NCBI GenBank assembly: GCA_024684175.1
Contig: JAIKXJ010000063.1
Span: 62,001-126,000 of the forward strand
DNA from: Erysipelotrichaceae bacterium
GTDB lineage: Bacteria > Bacillota_I > Bacilli_A > Erysipelotrichales > Erysipelotrichaceae
Direction of reading: 5' to 3'
DNA length: 64,000 nt
Shown: positions 1-9,894 of the stretch, in pieces
Layout: every line of letters starts with the position of its first letter
Numbering within the stretch: position 1 is the first letter of the stretch
Notes under the pieces: model-generated
Seen by the model: only the letters and a program-made list of their open reading frames with translations
Databases searched by the model: none
What the model was told of the DNA's origin: nothing
Position numbers and translations under genes: made by a program

Positions 1-452
1 GTCGCTCCGGCTCGGAAGGTATCCCCGGCCACGACCGCGACCTTTTTGCCTTCCGCCTTATAGCGGTTTGCCAGCTTCGCGCAAGTCGAAGTCTTGCCCG
101 AACCGTTGACTCCGACCATCAGAATGACCGTCGGCCCGTTCTCGTTGAAGACGACCTGCGTATCCGGTTTTTCAAAATATACTTCTCTGAATGTCTGCCC
201 GAGGAAGTTCATGATATCCTTGGCAAACAGATAATAGTAATTCGAACAGGTCTCAAAGAACTTGTCGCAGATCAGCTCCGATGTGCGATAACCGATGTCC
301 GCTTCGATCAGCGTGACCATTAGCTGTTCCATGAAATCCTCTTTGTTCTGCTTCTTGTTTTCCGTAACGAACTTTAATTTTTTTCCCAGAGAATCGTTCG
401 TCTTGGCAAAACCGTGCAGATACTTGTTCTTATCCTTGGAAAACAGTCCCAT
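1..452 (-). CDS. ftsY: FtsY, signal recognition particle receptor (N-terminal part; runs off the left edge)
   Basis: SRP receptor GTPase that docks SRP-ribosome complexes at the membrane. Only the first 150 residues are in the window. The start ATG (452-450) shares one base with the smc stop codon (TAATG), so the two genes should be translationally coupled. The protein starts almost directly with the helical N domain and has no long acidic A domain. The P-loop [10 protein letters not shown] lies near residue 112 and the G2-type motif GDTFRAGAT near residue 142, both as in FtsY. The smc-ftsY order is the Bacillus order. Ffh is the only close alternative; linkage to smc favours FtsY. Confidence 0.93.
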   Translation of the reverse strand, partial: MGLFSKDKNKYLHGFAKTNDSLGKKLKFVTENKKQNKEDFMEQLMVTLIEADIGYRTSELICDKFFETCSNYYYLFAKDIMNFLGQTFREVYFEKPDTQVVFNENGPTVILMVGVNGSGKTSTCAKLANRYKAEGKKVAVVAGDTFRAGA

Positions 453-3394
453 TATGCCTGTGCCTCAGCTTTCTGTTCCGGTTCCGCCATCTCGATGGCA
501 TCCACCAGTTTGACTTTCAGCATCTGCGAAACACCTCGCTTCTGCATCGTGACACCAAACAGCGAATCACACTGTTCCATCGTGCCCGGACGGTGCGTGA
601 TGATGATGAACTGCGAACGGTCGGCAAATTCTTTGACATACTTGGCGAAACGTTCGACGTTGGCGACATCCAGTGCCGATTCGATCTCATCGAAGACGAT
701 CAGCGGTTCCGGACGGACTTTCAGGATCGTGAAAAGGACACAGATCGCGATCAGTGATTTTTCACCGCCGGAGAACAGACGGATGGATTTGACTGCCTTC
801 CCCGGAGGCTGAACGTCGATATCGATGCCGGTATTCAAGATGTCATCCGGATCTTCCAGGACCAGTCTTGCCCTGCCGCCGCCGAAGAGTTTGGCGAACG
901 TGGAAGGCAATTCCGCATTGATCGCATCGAAGGTTTTCTTGAATTGTTCTTTCATGATCTCATCCATCTCGTCGATCGCCGCAAGGATCTTGTCACGGGA
1001 CGCGATCAGATCGTCATAGTTTTTCTTCAGGAATTCATAACGTTCATTGACTTCGTCGAATTCCTCCGGAGCGGACATGTTGATGTTGCCTAAGTCCTGT
1101 ATCTCCTTACGTAATGCAATGACTTCTTCTTTGGCCGTTTCATCGATCTGAATGTCGTTGTTTTCCAGTGCGTATTCAAAAGTCATCTGGTATTCGGAAG
1201 CCAGACGTCCCAGATCGTTTTCCAGTTTGGTCTCCAGGACCGCCTTTGATGTATTGACATTGGCGATCGAGCTTCTCGTCTCATCGAGCTGACGGCGGAC
1301 CTGACGGATCTGCTGTTCCTTGCGGTCGATCTCGGCAGACAATTTCATGCGCTCGTCCCGACGCAGTTTCAAAGAAGTAGAATATTCGTCTTTCTTTGCG
1401 TAATTCTCCGACAGTTTAGCGATCAGCGTATCGGCAATGGATTCCTGCGAACCAGTCGGGGAGATCGATTCGAAATCAGCGACCAGTTTTTCATATTTTG
1501 CGCGTTTGGTATCGACGATCGGCTCAAGCTGTGCCATGGCGATCCTTTTTTCCGTCAGCTGACGCTCATAAGCATCTTTCTGTGCAGACAAAAGCGAGAA
1601 GTTTTTGCTTGCCAGTTCGTTTTCCGCCTTATAGGAGATCAGATCGGCTTCGATGCGGTTCAGTTCGGACTGGGCCGTGATCAAAGAGACTTCATTTTTG
1701 ACCTTGCCGCCGGTCATCGAACCGCCTTTATGGACGACTTCACCGTCCAATGTGACGATCTTGTATCCGTATTTCAAAAGCGCCGACAGCGTATTGGCGT
1801 TCTCCAATGAATCACAGACAAGTACATTGCCCAACAATGAAGCTTTGACCGGTTCATATTCATTTTCACAAGTGCAGAAATCATAAGCCGTTCCCAGATA
1901 ACCGTTGGTATTGTCGGCAATGATCTCATCTTCGTAGCGGATCATATGCGGCTTGCAGACGGTCAAAGGCAGGAAGGTCGCCCTGCCGGAGCGGTTCTTC
2001 TTTAAGAAGCCGATCGCTTTCCTGGCAGCCTCTTCATCTCTGGTGATGATGTGGTAAACACTGCCGGCCAAAGCGGTCGCGATCGCTTCTTCATAGCCTT
2101 CATCCGGATGGATCTCCTGTCCAATGACGCCTAAGATCCCATAAAAAGAAGACTTGTTCGACATGATCGAACGAACACCGGACTGATTGGCGGAAGAGAA
2201 TGGATCGGAAATGACGTTCTTCAAAACTTCCATGCGGTTGTTCATCCGGTTGACGATGTTGGATGATTCATCCTTCTTCAAAGAAGCTTCCGAAAGATCC
2301 ATTGCCGTATTTTCCAGATTGGTATTCAGCATCTCGATATCGGCTTTCAATTTGTTGAGACGCTGCAGACGGTCATCGTATTCAAATTTGGCTTCGCTGA
2401 TATAAGATTCCATCTCTTTTATCTTCTCTTCGGAAGAACCCATTTCGATGGCGTATTTACGCTTTTCGTCGATCTCGATCTTCCTGGCTTCCAGGGTCTG
2501 TATCTCGTTGATGATGTTCATCAGTTTTTCCTGGATGGAATTGATCTGTTTGTCGTAATCCTTCAGACGGGATTTGGCTTCGAACGTGGAATTCTCATGG
2601 ACCTGTATCGTCGTCTCGTGCATAGCCAGATTTGTCTCAAGCTCGAATAAGGATTTTTCCAGTTCGCTCTTCTGCAGATTCAGATTGCGGATATCGTTGA
2701 CTAAAACAGCGACTTCGATCTGCTGCAGTCTGGCTTTCTTTTCCCTGTAAATCTCCGCTTTCTTTGCCTGACGGCGCAGCGGTGCGACCTGGCGTTCCAG
2801 TTCCGAAAGGATATCGTAAGTGCGATCCAGGTTGTCCTTGGTCCGCTCGAGCTTATTCAATGATTCGATCTTTCTCTTCTTGTATTTCGAGACGCCGGCA
2901 GCATCTTCAAAGATCTCGCGGCGGTCATAAGGCTTGGCTTCCGCAAAGCTTAAGACGTTCCCCTGAGAGATCATCGATAATGAATTCTTGCCAAGACCCG
3001 TATCCAGGATGAGATCGAGGATGTCCTTGTAACGGACATTCTTGCGGTTGATCAGATATTCGGCATCCTGTTCGTCGTTATAGATACGGCGGGTCAGTTC
3101 GATCTCATCAAGATCGGAATTGAGCATATGCGCCGAGTTATCGAAGACCAGCGTGACTTCCGCCATGTTCATCGGTTTTCGCTCTTCAGTTCCGGCAAAG
3201 ATGATATCCGTCATCTTCTCGCCGCGCAGCGATTTGACCGACTGTTCGCCCAGGACCCAGCGGATGGCATCGGAAATGTTCGACTTTCCGCAGCCGTTCG
3301 GTCCGACGATCCCGGTGACGGGGTCTTCGAAGTTGATCGTTATATTGTCAGCAAAGGATTTGAATCCCTGCATTTCGATGCGTTTAAGAAACAT
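452..3394 (-). CDS. smc: Chromosome partition protein SMC (short form, 980 aa)
   Basis: ATPase core of the condensin-like SMC-ScpAB complex that organises and segregates the chromosome. Visible parts: N-terminal head with Walker [10 protein letters not shown] near residue 31, a long coiled coil, a hinge around residues 415-545 ([12 protein letters not shown]...), the return coil, and a C-terminal head with signature LFSGGEKSL near 873 and Walker [13 protein letters not shown] near 896. At 980 residues it is about 200 shorter than the usual bacterial SMC (~1,180). The heads and hinge look complete, so the missing length must come from the coiled-coil arms. The start ATG has an AAGGAGAT ribosome binding site. 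The gene has its own promoter and is followed by ftsY with a one-base overlap. Confidence 0.97.
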   Translation of the reverse strand: MFLKRIEMQGFKSFADNITINFEDPVTGIVGPNGCGKSNISDAIRWVLGEQSVKSLRGEKMTDIIFAGTEERKPMNMAEVTLVFDNSAHMLNSDLDEIELTRRIYNDEQDAEYLINRKNVRYKDILDLILDTGLGKNSLSMISQGNVLSFAEAKPYDRREIFEDAAGVSKYKKRKIESLNKLERTKDNLDRTYDILSELERQVAPLRRQAKKAEIYREKKARLQQIEVAVLVNDIRNLNLQKSELEKSLFELETNLAMHETTIQVHENSTFEAKSRLKDYDKQINSIQEKLMNIINEIQTLEARKIEIDEKRKYAIEMGSSEEKIKEMESYISEAKFEYDDRLQRLNKLKADIEMLNTNLENTAMDLSEASLKKDESSNIVNRMNNRMEVLKNVISDPFSSANQSGVRSIMSNKSSFYGILGVIGQEIHPDEGYEEAIATALAGSVYHIITRDEEAARKAIGFLKKNRSGRATFLPLTVCKPHMIRYEDEIIADNTNGYLGTAYDFCTCENEYEPVKASLLGNVLVCDSLENANTLSALLKYGYKIVTLDGEVVHKGGSMTGGKVKNEVSLITAQSELNRIEADLISYKAENELASKNFSLLSAQKDAYERQLTEKRIAMAQLEPIVDTKRAKYEKLVADFESISPTGSQESIADTLIAKLSENYAKKDEYSTSLKLRRDERMKLSAEIDRKEQQIRQVRRQLDETRSSIANVNTSKAVLETKLENDLGRLASEYQMTFEYALENNDIQIDETAKEEVIALRKEIQDLGNINMSAPEEFDEVNERYEFLKKNYDDLIASRDKILAAIDEMDEIMKEQFKKTFDAINAELPSTFAKLFGGGRARLVLEDPDDILNTGIDIDVQPPGKAVKSIRLFSGGEKSLIAICVLFTILKVRPEPLIVFDEIESALDVANVERFAKYVKEFADRSQFIIITHRPGTMEQCDSLFGVTMQKRGVSQMLKVKLVDAIEMAEPEQKAEAQA

Positions 3395-3417
3395 TAAATC
3401 TCCTTTATCACTAGACC

Positions 3418-3426
3418 ATTATAACA
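3418..3426 (-). promoter_or_regulatory. Extended -10 promoter of smc-ftsY (TGTTATAAT)
   Basis: Read on the minus strand, TGTTATAAT fits the extended -10 consensus TGnTATAAT. It lies about 24 nt before the smc start, leaving room for a short leader with AAGGAGAT. No convincing -35 is seen at 16-18 nt, as expected for an extended -10 promoter. Confidence 0.65.
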
Positions 3427-3457
3427 GATTTAGACCGTATCGAATAAGCTTTGCCGT

Positions 3458-5536
3458 TCATCTTGAGCGATCGGTTTTCAAAGTGACGAAAAGCGGCGAA
3501 TACGAATCGTCGGAACTATGATAGACACAGTCTTTTTCGATCAGTTCATAGATGCCTTTATGCAACCGCAATGCATAGATGTTCTTATTTTCCTTGAGAT
3601 GATAGAGCTTATCCTTTGCAAGATACTTGCCGAAGGGATCGGACTTGATATACATCAAAACGCGGTCTCCCTCGCTCAGAACGAACGGACGGATCATCTC
3701 ACTGTTCCTTTTTTCATAAGCTTCGATGAGATCGGAGATCTGCTGATCGTTGATTTCCGAAGAAAGGACGATATGATCGAATCCCAGTCCCTTCAAAAAC
3801 TCATACGTATAAGAATTGAGACAATTGAGCGTATAATAGGCGATCTTTTCCTCATAAGGCTGAAACAGTCCGCCGAATTCACAGATTACCGCCCTGTCCG
3901 TATCGACGTATCGGGAATCCTTATTGATGACATAATTGACTGCAAATTCCCGTTCATTGAGTCTGAGGACATCATCCTTCTGTATCATAGTTGCCGCATC
4001 CAAAAGATCGGCTTTGTATACCGGCTGATAATCCGCAAAGATCTTTTCTTTATGGAAACCGTTCAGACGGTGTTCATCAAAAGAAGCGACGGTATTGCGG
4101 CGGATCTCGTTGAGCTGTTTGACGGAAAGGAAGGCATCCTTCGTGTTCACATCGATCGCCGAAAGTTCATAGACTGTTTCGTTGAGCTTGGAGAACTGCC
4201 GGATGATGCTTTCTTCATCGAGCGGTGCTTTGATCGCTTTCTGTGCAACCACATCGGAAACATAAGTATAAGTCTGATCATGATGTTTCAAAGTCACCTC
4301 AACAGGCTGATCGGGCATAACGGTCACAGATACAGACAGCGGGACTTTCTTATCTTTGGTCTCGGCGATCTGTTTCTCAAGAAGGAAATCCTGGGTCTTA
4401 TAGACGATGCCTTTTAACGGAAGATCGGTCTCGATCGCGATGACATCCCCTTTTTCGGCCTTGCTGACGAGTTTTCCGTCAAGATAAAGTTTGTTTACGA
4501 TGCAGCCGAAATCATTGATCCTGATACCGTCAAACTGGCTCAGATCGTCATTTAAGCGGATATATTGAAGTTTTTTGCGATAATACAAAGTCTCACCGAT
4601 CGCAATGCCCAGGTGATTGGGCGTCTTTTGCCCGAACAGATCGTTCTTATCATGCAGCAGGTCATTCGTGAAACCGCGGTTGAACAGGACCTTAAGTTTT
4701 TTCAGGTCCTCACTGCCGAAACTGAACTTCTCCCCTTTCAGCGCCGCATCGATCGCCCTGCGGTAATAACGTGTGACCAACCCGACATAAGCCGGCGATT
4801 TCATCCGCCCTTCGATCTTGAACGAGGAGACACCGGCCTGGATCAACGCAGGGATATCTTCCAGAAGGAACATATCCTTCGGCGAAAGAAGATAGTCGGT
4901 ATCTGTCTTCACACGCATATCATCTTCATCGTAGAGTTCATAACGCAGTCGGCAGCATTGCGCACACATACCTTTGTTGGCGGAACGCCCTTTGACCGAC
5001 GAAGACATCAGGCATTGCCCGGAATAGGAAACACAGATCGCACCGTGGACAAAAGTCTCGATCTCGATGTCTTCCCTGCAGGCTTCTTCGATTAAAGAAA
5101 GGTCGGATTCCCTGGCCAGAACGACCCGCTTGAACCCGAGTTTTTTGGCATTTCTGACCCCTTGCAGATTATGGACATGCATCTGGGTGGAACAGTGAAG
5201 TTCGAAATCCGGATACTTCTTTTTCAGATAGTAATACAATCCCAAATCCTGTATCAGCAAAGCATCGACCTTGTTTCGGTAATAGAAGTCCGCCATTTTG
5301 ATCGCATTGGCAAACTCCTTCTCACTGAGAAGCGTGTTCAATGTGACGAAGATACGTACATCGCGCAGATGGGCATAGCGTATGGCGCTGATCAGTTCTT
5401 CTTCATCGAAATTGTTCGCAAAAGCACGGGCGGAAAAGTTTTTGCCGCCCAGATATACGGCATTGGCGCCGTTATTCACGGCTGCTTTCAGACATTCAAA
5501 ATTGCCTGCCGGAGCCAGTAATTCAACGTTTCGCAT
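3458..5536 (-). CDS. U32-family protein, likely RNA hydroxylation factor (RlhA/TrhP type, with DUF3656-like C-terminus)
   Basis: The N-terminal half is a U32 'peptidase' domain: MRNVELLAPAGNFECLKAAV at the start, then CSTQMHVHN and a cysteine-rich region around residues 165-200 (SGQCLMSS...GMCAQCCR) like the Fe-S ligands of the family. The C-terminal ~300 residues fit the DUF3656-type extension found in long members. Characterised relatives (E. coli RlhA and TrhP) carry out prephenate-dependent hydroxylation of 23S rRNA or tRNA U34; protease activity in this family is doubtful. At 692 residues it is closer to RlhA in size than to the ~450-residue TrhP. It overlaps the preceding sdaA by 14 bp. 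Which RNA it modifies cannot be decided from sequence. Confidence 0.85.
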   Translation of the reverse strand: MRNVELLAPAGNFECLKAAVNNGANAVYLGGKNFSARAFANNFDEEELISAIRYAHLRDVRIFVTLNTLLSEKEFANAIKMADFYYRNKVDALLIQDLGLYYYLKKKYPDFELHCSTQMHVHNLQGVRNAKKLGFKRVVLARESDLSLIEEACREDIEIETFVHGAICVSYSGQCLMSSSVKGRSANKGMCAQCCRLRYELYDEDDMRVKTDTDYLLSPKDMFLLEDIPALIQAGVSSFKIEGRMKSPAYVGLVTRYYRRAIDAALKGEKFSFGSEDLKKLKVLFNRGFTNDLLHDKNDLFGQKTPNHLGIAIGETLYYRKKLQYIRLNDDLSQFDGIRINDFGCIVNKLYLDGKLVSKAEKGDVIAIETDLPLKGIVYKTQDFLLEKQIAETKDKKVPLSVSVTVMPDQPVEVTLKHHDQTYTYVSDVVAQKAIKAPLDEESIIRQFSKLNETVYELSAIDVNTKDAFLSVKQLNEIRRNTVASFDEHRLNGFHKEKIFADYQPVYKADLLDAATMIQKDDVLRLNEREFAVNYVINKDSRYVDTDRAVICEFGGLFQPYEEKIAYYTLNCLNSYTYEFLKGLGFDHIVLSSEINDQQISDLIEAYEKRNSEMIRPFVLSEGDRVLMYIKSDPFGKYLAKDKLYHLKENKNIYALRLHKGIYELIEKDCVYHSSDDSYSPLFVTLKTDRSR

Positions 5537-6701
5537 ATTTATACTCCAAAGACAGACCGCCCAATGAGGTCTCTTTCAATTCAATGGCCAGTTTATTGCC
5601 GGTATAGTTCATCGCATGAACGACGGAATCAAAACTGATCAGATTGCCTTTCACATCTTTCAGCTGTTCGGCCAGATAAGCGCAGTCATAAGCACGCAAG
5701 ATCGAAATGGCGTTTCGTTCGATGCAAGGAATGATGACATAACCCAAGACCGGATCGCAAGTCAGCCCGAGAAAATGTTCGATGCCCATTTCCGCCGCAT
5801 ATTCGATCGTCGGCAGATCGAAGCCTTCCTTAAAAGCGATGGCTGCAGCTGCCATGGAACAAGCCGTACCGACTTCCGCCTGACAGCCGCCGGTCGACCC
5901 GGCGATCGATGCGTTCTTCTTGATACAGTTGCCGAAGATCCCGGCCACCGCCAGATAGTCGCACAATTCATCTTCGTTTACGCCTTCGTTCTTATGCAGG
6001 TAATACATCAGGGACGTCAAGATACCGCAGGCCCCCAAAGTCGGTGCCGTACACATCATGCCGCCGGCAGCGTTCTCTTCGCATGCCGCATAGGAATAAG
6101 CGACCAGAAAATCTTCTCTCGATCTTGCTTTTTCGTAAAGCTTTGCGGCGACCCTGTAGTACTTCAGTTCTTTATTGATCAGGCCTTCGCTCACTAGTCC
6201 GCGTTCCACTGTCTCGAACATGACTTTGAGACAGCCTTTCAGATACTCTTTCAGGTCGCTTTCGTGACCGTAGATGTACTCGATCAAAGAGATCCCGTTC
6301 TCTTCCAGCACTTTCTTGATCGCGTCGAAGCTGTTTTCTTCATAGACTTCATCATCGTCGCCGGCATCATATTCCTGGATGCGGATGGCACCGCCGCCCA
6401 GCGAAAGTCCGTGCCAGGTCGTCTGAGCTTCCTCATCGCGGAAACCCTGGATGAACATATCGTTTTCGCTGTCCTCATGATCAAAGGTGAACTCCACCTG
6501 ATCGGTAGCCAATGCTTTCTTGATGATGTTGATCGTTCCGTGTCCCATAGCCGTCAGAGCCAGAGAACCGCCTAAAAGGACTTTGTAAGAATCACAGCCG
6601 GGAAACTGTTCCTTGTAAAGTCCGGCGATCCGAAATGGAGCGATCGTATGAGAACTGGATGGGCCATAACCCACCCGATAAAGCTGTTTGATTGCCTGCA
6701 T
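5523..6701 (-). CDS. sdaA: Iron-sulfur L-serine dehydratase, single-chain
   Basis: Deaminates L-serine to pyruvate and ammonia with an oxygen-sensitive [4Fe-4S] cluster. The N-terminal beta-type domain begins with GPSSSHT near residue 13. The alpha-type domain follows, with the cluster and substrate region at CTAPTLGACG, SIAGSTGGCQAEVGTAC and GLTCDPV. Many Firmicutes split these parts into SdaAB and SdaAA; here both lie in one 392-residue chain. It sits one base after holA and overlaps the U32 gene by 14 bp, so it is in the comEA-comEC-holA operon line. It fits an anaerobe that ferments amino acids. Confidence 0.94.
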   Translation of the reverse strand: MQAIKQLYRVGYGPSSSHTIAPFRIAGLYKEQFPGCDSYKVLLGGSLALTAMGHGTINIIKKALATDQVEFTFDHEDSENDMFIQGFRDEEAQTTWHGLSLGGGAIRIQEYDAGDDDEVYEENSFDAIKKVLEENGISLIEYIYGHESDLKEYLKGCLKVMFETVERGLVSEGLINKELKYYRVAAKLYEKARSREDFLVAYSYAACEENAAGGMMCTAPTLGACGILTSLMYYLHKNEGVNEDELCDYLAVAGIFGNCIKKNASIAGSTGGCQAEVGTACSMAAAAIAFKEGFDLPTIEYAAEMGIEHFLGLTCDPVLGYVIIPCIERNAISILRAYDCAYLAEQLKDVKGNLISFDSVVHAMNYTGNKLAIELKETSLGGLSLEYKYAKR

Positions 6702-6702
6702 G

Positions 6703-7650
6703 TCACACCTTCTTTAAGAATTCCAGAAGAAAGAGCTCGAACCTGCTCTGATCACTGATCGAATTATCGGATTTCAGCGTGATATCGAGATCCGACAATT
6801 TCTTGAGCAGTTCGATGATCTTTTCTTTCTTCAAAATATTGAGCGTATCGTTAGCTTTGTTCAGACGGTACTCATTGGCACCGGTGATCTCCAGGATCTC
6901 TTTTCTCGATCTGTTCTGAGATTCGTAATATGCGATCTGATACAGAAAGCGCAGCTGATTGGCCAGCAGACCGATGACGCCGAAGATCGAATCGCTCTGG
7001 CTCATGAGCTTGCGTTCCAGATTCACTGCCTTGGAAAGGTCTTTGTTCGTCAGCGCATTGATCATATCGAAACTGTCATTGTCGTCGGATGCCGTACACA
7101 GCTTATTGACCGCTTTCGGATCGATCTTGCCCGGATACAGCTTCAACACTTCAAGATTGGCATTGAAAAGCGTCGCATCCCTCTTGCAGATACTGTTCAG
7201 AAGGTAGAGGGCATCCGAAGTGATATCCAGTTTTTCCTCCGTGATCCGCGATCTCACATAATTGGAAAAATTCTTATAGTCGAGATGCTTGAGATCGATG
7301 ACCTGCGCATTGGCAGCGATCTGCTTGTAGATCTTGAGCTTGGAATTGAAATTATCGGCATAAGTATAGAAGACCAGCTGCGTATCATAAAGAGGCTTCT
7401 TCACATAATCAAGAAGTTCCTGAAGCTGTCGTTCATCACATTTTTTGATAAGAAAAAAAGGCTGATCGACTAAAACGATCGTACCGTTTGAAAACAGCGA
7501 GTTTCCTTCACAGGCCTCCATGAGCGAAGCGATCGAAAGCTCTTTATCGCTTCCGTCAAAACTGTAAAGCTCCCCTTCGCTTGAGGAGACGATCTCATCG
7601 ATCTTTTCTTTGATAAATAACGGTTCCTGTCCCTGTAGGATATAGATCAC
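6703..7650 (-). CDS. holA: DNA polymerase III subunit delta
   Basis: Clamp-loader delta subunit that opens the beta sliding clamp. The 315-residue protein starts MIYILQGQEPLFIKEKIDEI, typical of the family, and shows the HolA pattern of an AAA+-like N-terminal half lacking a functional P-loop and a helical C-terminal collar domain. The start overlaps the comEC stop by 4 bp (ATGA type). comEA-comEC-holA is a conserved Firmicutes order. Confidence 0.94.
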   Translation of the reverse strand: MIYILQGQEPLFIKEKIDEIVSSSEGELYSFDGSDKELSIASLMEACEGNSLFSNGTIVLVDQPFFLIKKCDERQLQELLDYVKKPLYDTQLVFYTYADNFNSKLKIYKQIAANAQVIDLKHLDYKNFSNYVRSRITEEKLDITSDALYLLNSICKRDATLFNANLEVLKLYPGKIDPKAVNKLCTASDDNDSFDMINALTNKDLSKAVNLERKLMSQSDSIFGVIGLLANQLRFLYQIAYYESQNRSRKEILEITGANEYRLNKANDTLNILKKEKIIELLKKLSDLDITLKSDNSISDQSRFELFLLEFLKKV

Positions 7651-9455
7651 GACCTAATTATAACAAATTCGTTTTTCCCCGTTGCGATAAAGGAGAAAAA
7701 GCGGCCGGGGAAGACGCAGACCGAAGAACTCTCTGCCGTTGAAAAAATCCGTACACGATATCTGTTCAATATATCCAGGACCTCTTTGTGCGGATGACCG
7801 TACTGTCCCGAAGTGGAGAGGATCGCGTATTGTGGCAGCAGATTGGCGATGAAATACTCACTGCTTCCGGTCTTGGAACCGTGATGAGAGGCTTTGAGAA
7901 AATCGACCGAGGAAAGAGAATACCTGTCGATCAGCTTTCGTTCGACTGCCGCCGAGATATCCCCTGTAAACAAGAATGAGTCTCCTTCCACGTCCAGATA
8001 ATAGACCAGAGAATTGTCGTTGTCATTATCATAGTTCCCCGTATCGAGATGCTTCAAAATGATCCCGTGATATTGAAGATCACTTCCTTTCAAAACGGTC
8101 TCTTTTACATCGAAATCTTTCTTTAAAGCATCGACATTGCCATTATGATCGGAATCATCATGTGTGACGATCAGCAGATCGATCCGATAGATCCCCTTTT
8201 TACAAAGAAACTTTTTCAGTTTTCCGTAATTATATGGAGAACCGGTATCGATCAGGATGCAGGACTTGAGAAACGGCATCTTGATCATCGCCGCATCCCC
8301 CTGGCCGACATCGATAAAATCCACTTGCATCAAGGGATCGCGTAACGGAAGCAGAACAAAGATAAGCAAAAGAAGGGATTTCTTCCATTCTTCTTTGAAT
8401 CTTGGATCCCGACACAGATCGAGAAAGAGGAAAACGAAAAGGACCGGCAGTCTTCCTCTGACCGGCAGATCCATTTTCTGCAGGAAAGTAAGCCCCTTCC
8501 CCAGATATAGGAGGAACGGTGAAAGAAACGGCAGCAAGAGTGAAAGGACCGATGTTCCCAAAAGAAAGACCTTGAAAGACCTGCTCAAAGAAAAGAAAAA
8601 CATATCAAAAAGATCGAATTCACCGAATAAAATGCCCGAAAGAAGTGCCAGATAAGTCTTGAAGCCGATCTCCAGAGAAAAGATCCGGTACAAGTCGAAA
8701 AGGAACACCAGCAAAAAAGAAGGATTTTGCAGCAGCTGCACATTGATCGCTGAAACAACGATCAGTTTGTAAGCGAAGCGCTCATCTTTTCTTAAAGAAA
8801 ACATATCAAGGAACAGATCGAGCAGCAGCAGGTAGAATTTGATCGGGAAACAGAAAAACAGGCAATACAACAAAAGCAGCGCAAAGCACAAAGATCTCGA
8901 TCTTTTCCTTATCGAAGAAAGCAGATAGTAGGAAGACAGTCCGTAACCGAAGTCCAGAGATGTCTCTTCCTGCGGATAGATCCCGTAGATCATACGGTCA
9001 ACGATGACCCTGCCCTCATCCGGAAGCTCATCCCGTTTATCCCGAAAGAAAGACCGCACTTTGAAATGTGTTATCTTTTCGTATCGATCTCCTTTGAAAA
9101 GAATGTTTTTTCGGATCTGCGATACCATCTCGTTCCGGCTGTAACGTTCTTCAAACAACAGGATGTCGCCGGGGATGAGCTCATCCGAAAAGACGATGGA
9201 TTTATAAAACAGCTTATCAATGATGACGTAAGAACTCTTTTTCTCTTCCACGATGCCGACAGGCATCAGATCATAGCGGTATTCATTCAATGAAAACAAC
9301 AAAACAAAGACAAGAAGATAAGAAAACGCATCACTCTTTCGATCCGCAAAAAGGATAAGAAACAGGATCGCCGTTATGACAGTTTTTTGAAAATATAAGG
9401 CAAGGCAAAGGAAAACGGCGATCTTAAAGAGTGATAAGTTCTTTGATCTTTTCAT
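7647..9455 (-). CDS. comEC: ComEC, DNA uptake channel with metallo-beta-lactamase-like domain
   Basis: Membrane channel that carries single-stranded DNA into the cytoplasm during natural transformation. The N-terminal ~370 residues are rich in hydrophobic segments (competence domain). The C-terminal part is a metallo-beta-lactamase-like domain: FIDVGQGDAAMI, ILIDTGS, VTHDDSDHNGN, LFTGDIS and KASHHGSKTGS. At ~602 residues it is shorter than the B. subtilis protein (~776), with a reduced N-terminal soluble region. I chose the ATG at 9455 because GGGAAAG precedes it; an ATG at 9482 is also open. Either start overlaps the end of comEA. The channel and nuclease-like parts both look intact. Confidence 0.93.
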   Translation of the reverse strand: MKRSKNLSLFKIAVFLCLALYFQKTVITAILFLILFADRKSDAFSYLLVFVLLFSLNEYRYDLMPVGIVEEKKSSYVIIDKLFYKSIVFSDELIPGDILLFEERYSRNEMVSQIRKNILFKGDRYEKITHFKVRSFFRDKRDELPDEGRVIVDRMIYGIYPQEETSLDFGYGLSSYYLLSSIRKRSRSLCFALLLLYCLFFCFPIKFYLLLLDLFLDMFSLRKDERFAYKLIVVSAINVQLLQNPSFLLVFLFDLYRIFSLEIGFKTYLALLSGILFGEFDLFDMFFFSLSRSFKVFLLGTSVLSLLLPFLSPFLLYLGKGLTFLQKMDLPVRGRLPVLFVFLFLDLCRDPRFKEEWKKSLLLLIFVLLPLRDPLMQVDFIDVGQGDAAMIKMPFLKSCILIDTGSPYNYGKLKKFLCKKGIYRIDLLIVTHDDSDHNGNVDALKKDFDVKETVLKGSDLQYHGIILKHLDTGNYDNDNDNSLVYYLDVEGDSFLFTGDISAAVERKLIDRYSLSSVDFLKASHHGSKTGSSEYFIANLLPQYAILSTSGQYGHPHKEVLDILNRYRVRIFSTAESSSVCVFPGRFFSFIATGKNEFVIIRS

Positions 9456-9894
9456 ATGTCGCTTTCCCGATGCCTTTGACATTCATGATGTCCTGCAAAG
9501 CCTTGAATCCCGCATTGTCATTCCTGTACAAAATGATCCGCTCCGCGATCGAAGGACCGATGCCCGGCAGCATGCACAGTTCGTCAAGATCGGCGGAATT
9601 GATCGAAATGAGTCTGATCTCGTTCTTTACCGGAACGACGATCAATTCATGATCATAAAGTGTTCGGCCCAAGGATTCTTTCGAGATGTCAGCATCCTCT
9701 TTGAGTCCGGACAAGGCAATCAGATCTTCAAAACGGTCGCCGAGCGTCAGATCATAGACGCCTTCTTTTTCCACTTCGCCGCGGATCTCCACTTCGATCT
9801 GTCTGTCTTCTTCAAAGGATACGGAAGAAAGCGAGACTGTATTGATACATATAGCGATGCCCAGCAGGATAAACAGGATCAGTTTCCGATACAT
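9424..9894 (-). CDS. comEA: ComEA, DNA receptor for transformation
   Basis: Membrane-anchored DNA-binding protein that hands DNA to ComEC. An N-terminal membrane segment (LILFILLGIAICI, residues 5-17) is followed by an SLBB-like domain (EVEIRGEVEKEGVYDL...) and a C-terminal helix-hairpin-helix DNA-binding domain (LCMLPGIGPSIAERII and VKGIGKATYEKI). 156 residues is a normal short length. The start codon lies inside the last codons of the upstream adhesin gene (overlap 9879-9894), so translation is probably coupled. Confidence 0.94.
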   Translation of the reverse strand: MYRKLILFILLGIAICINTVSLSSVSFEEDRQIEVEIRGEVEKEGVYDLTLGDRFEDLIALSGLKEDADISKESLGRTLYDHELIVVPVKNEIRLISINSADLDELCMLPGIGPSIAERIILYRNDNAGFKALQDIMNVKGIGKATYEKIKELITL

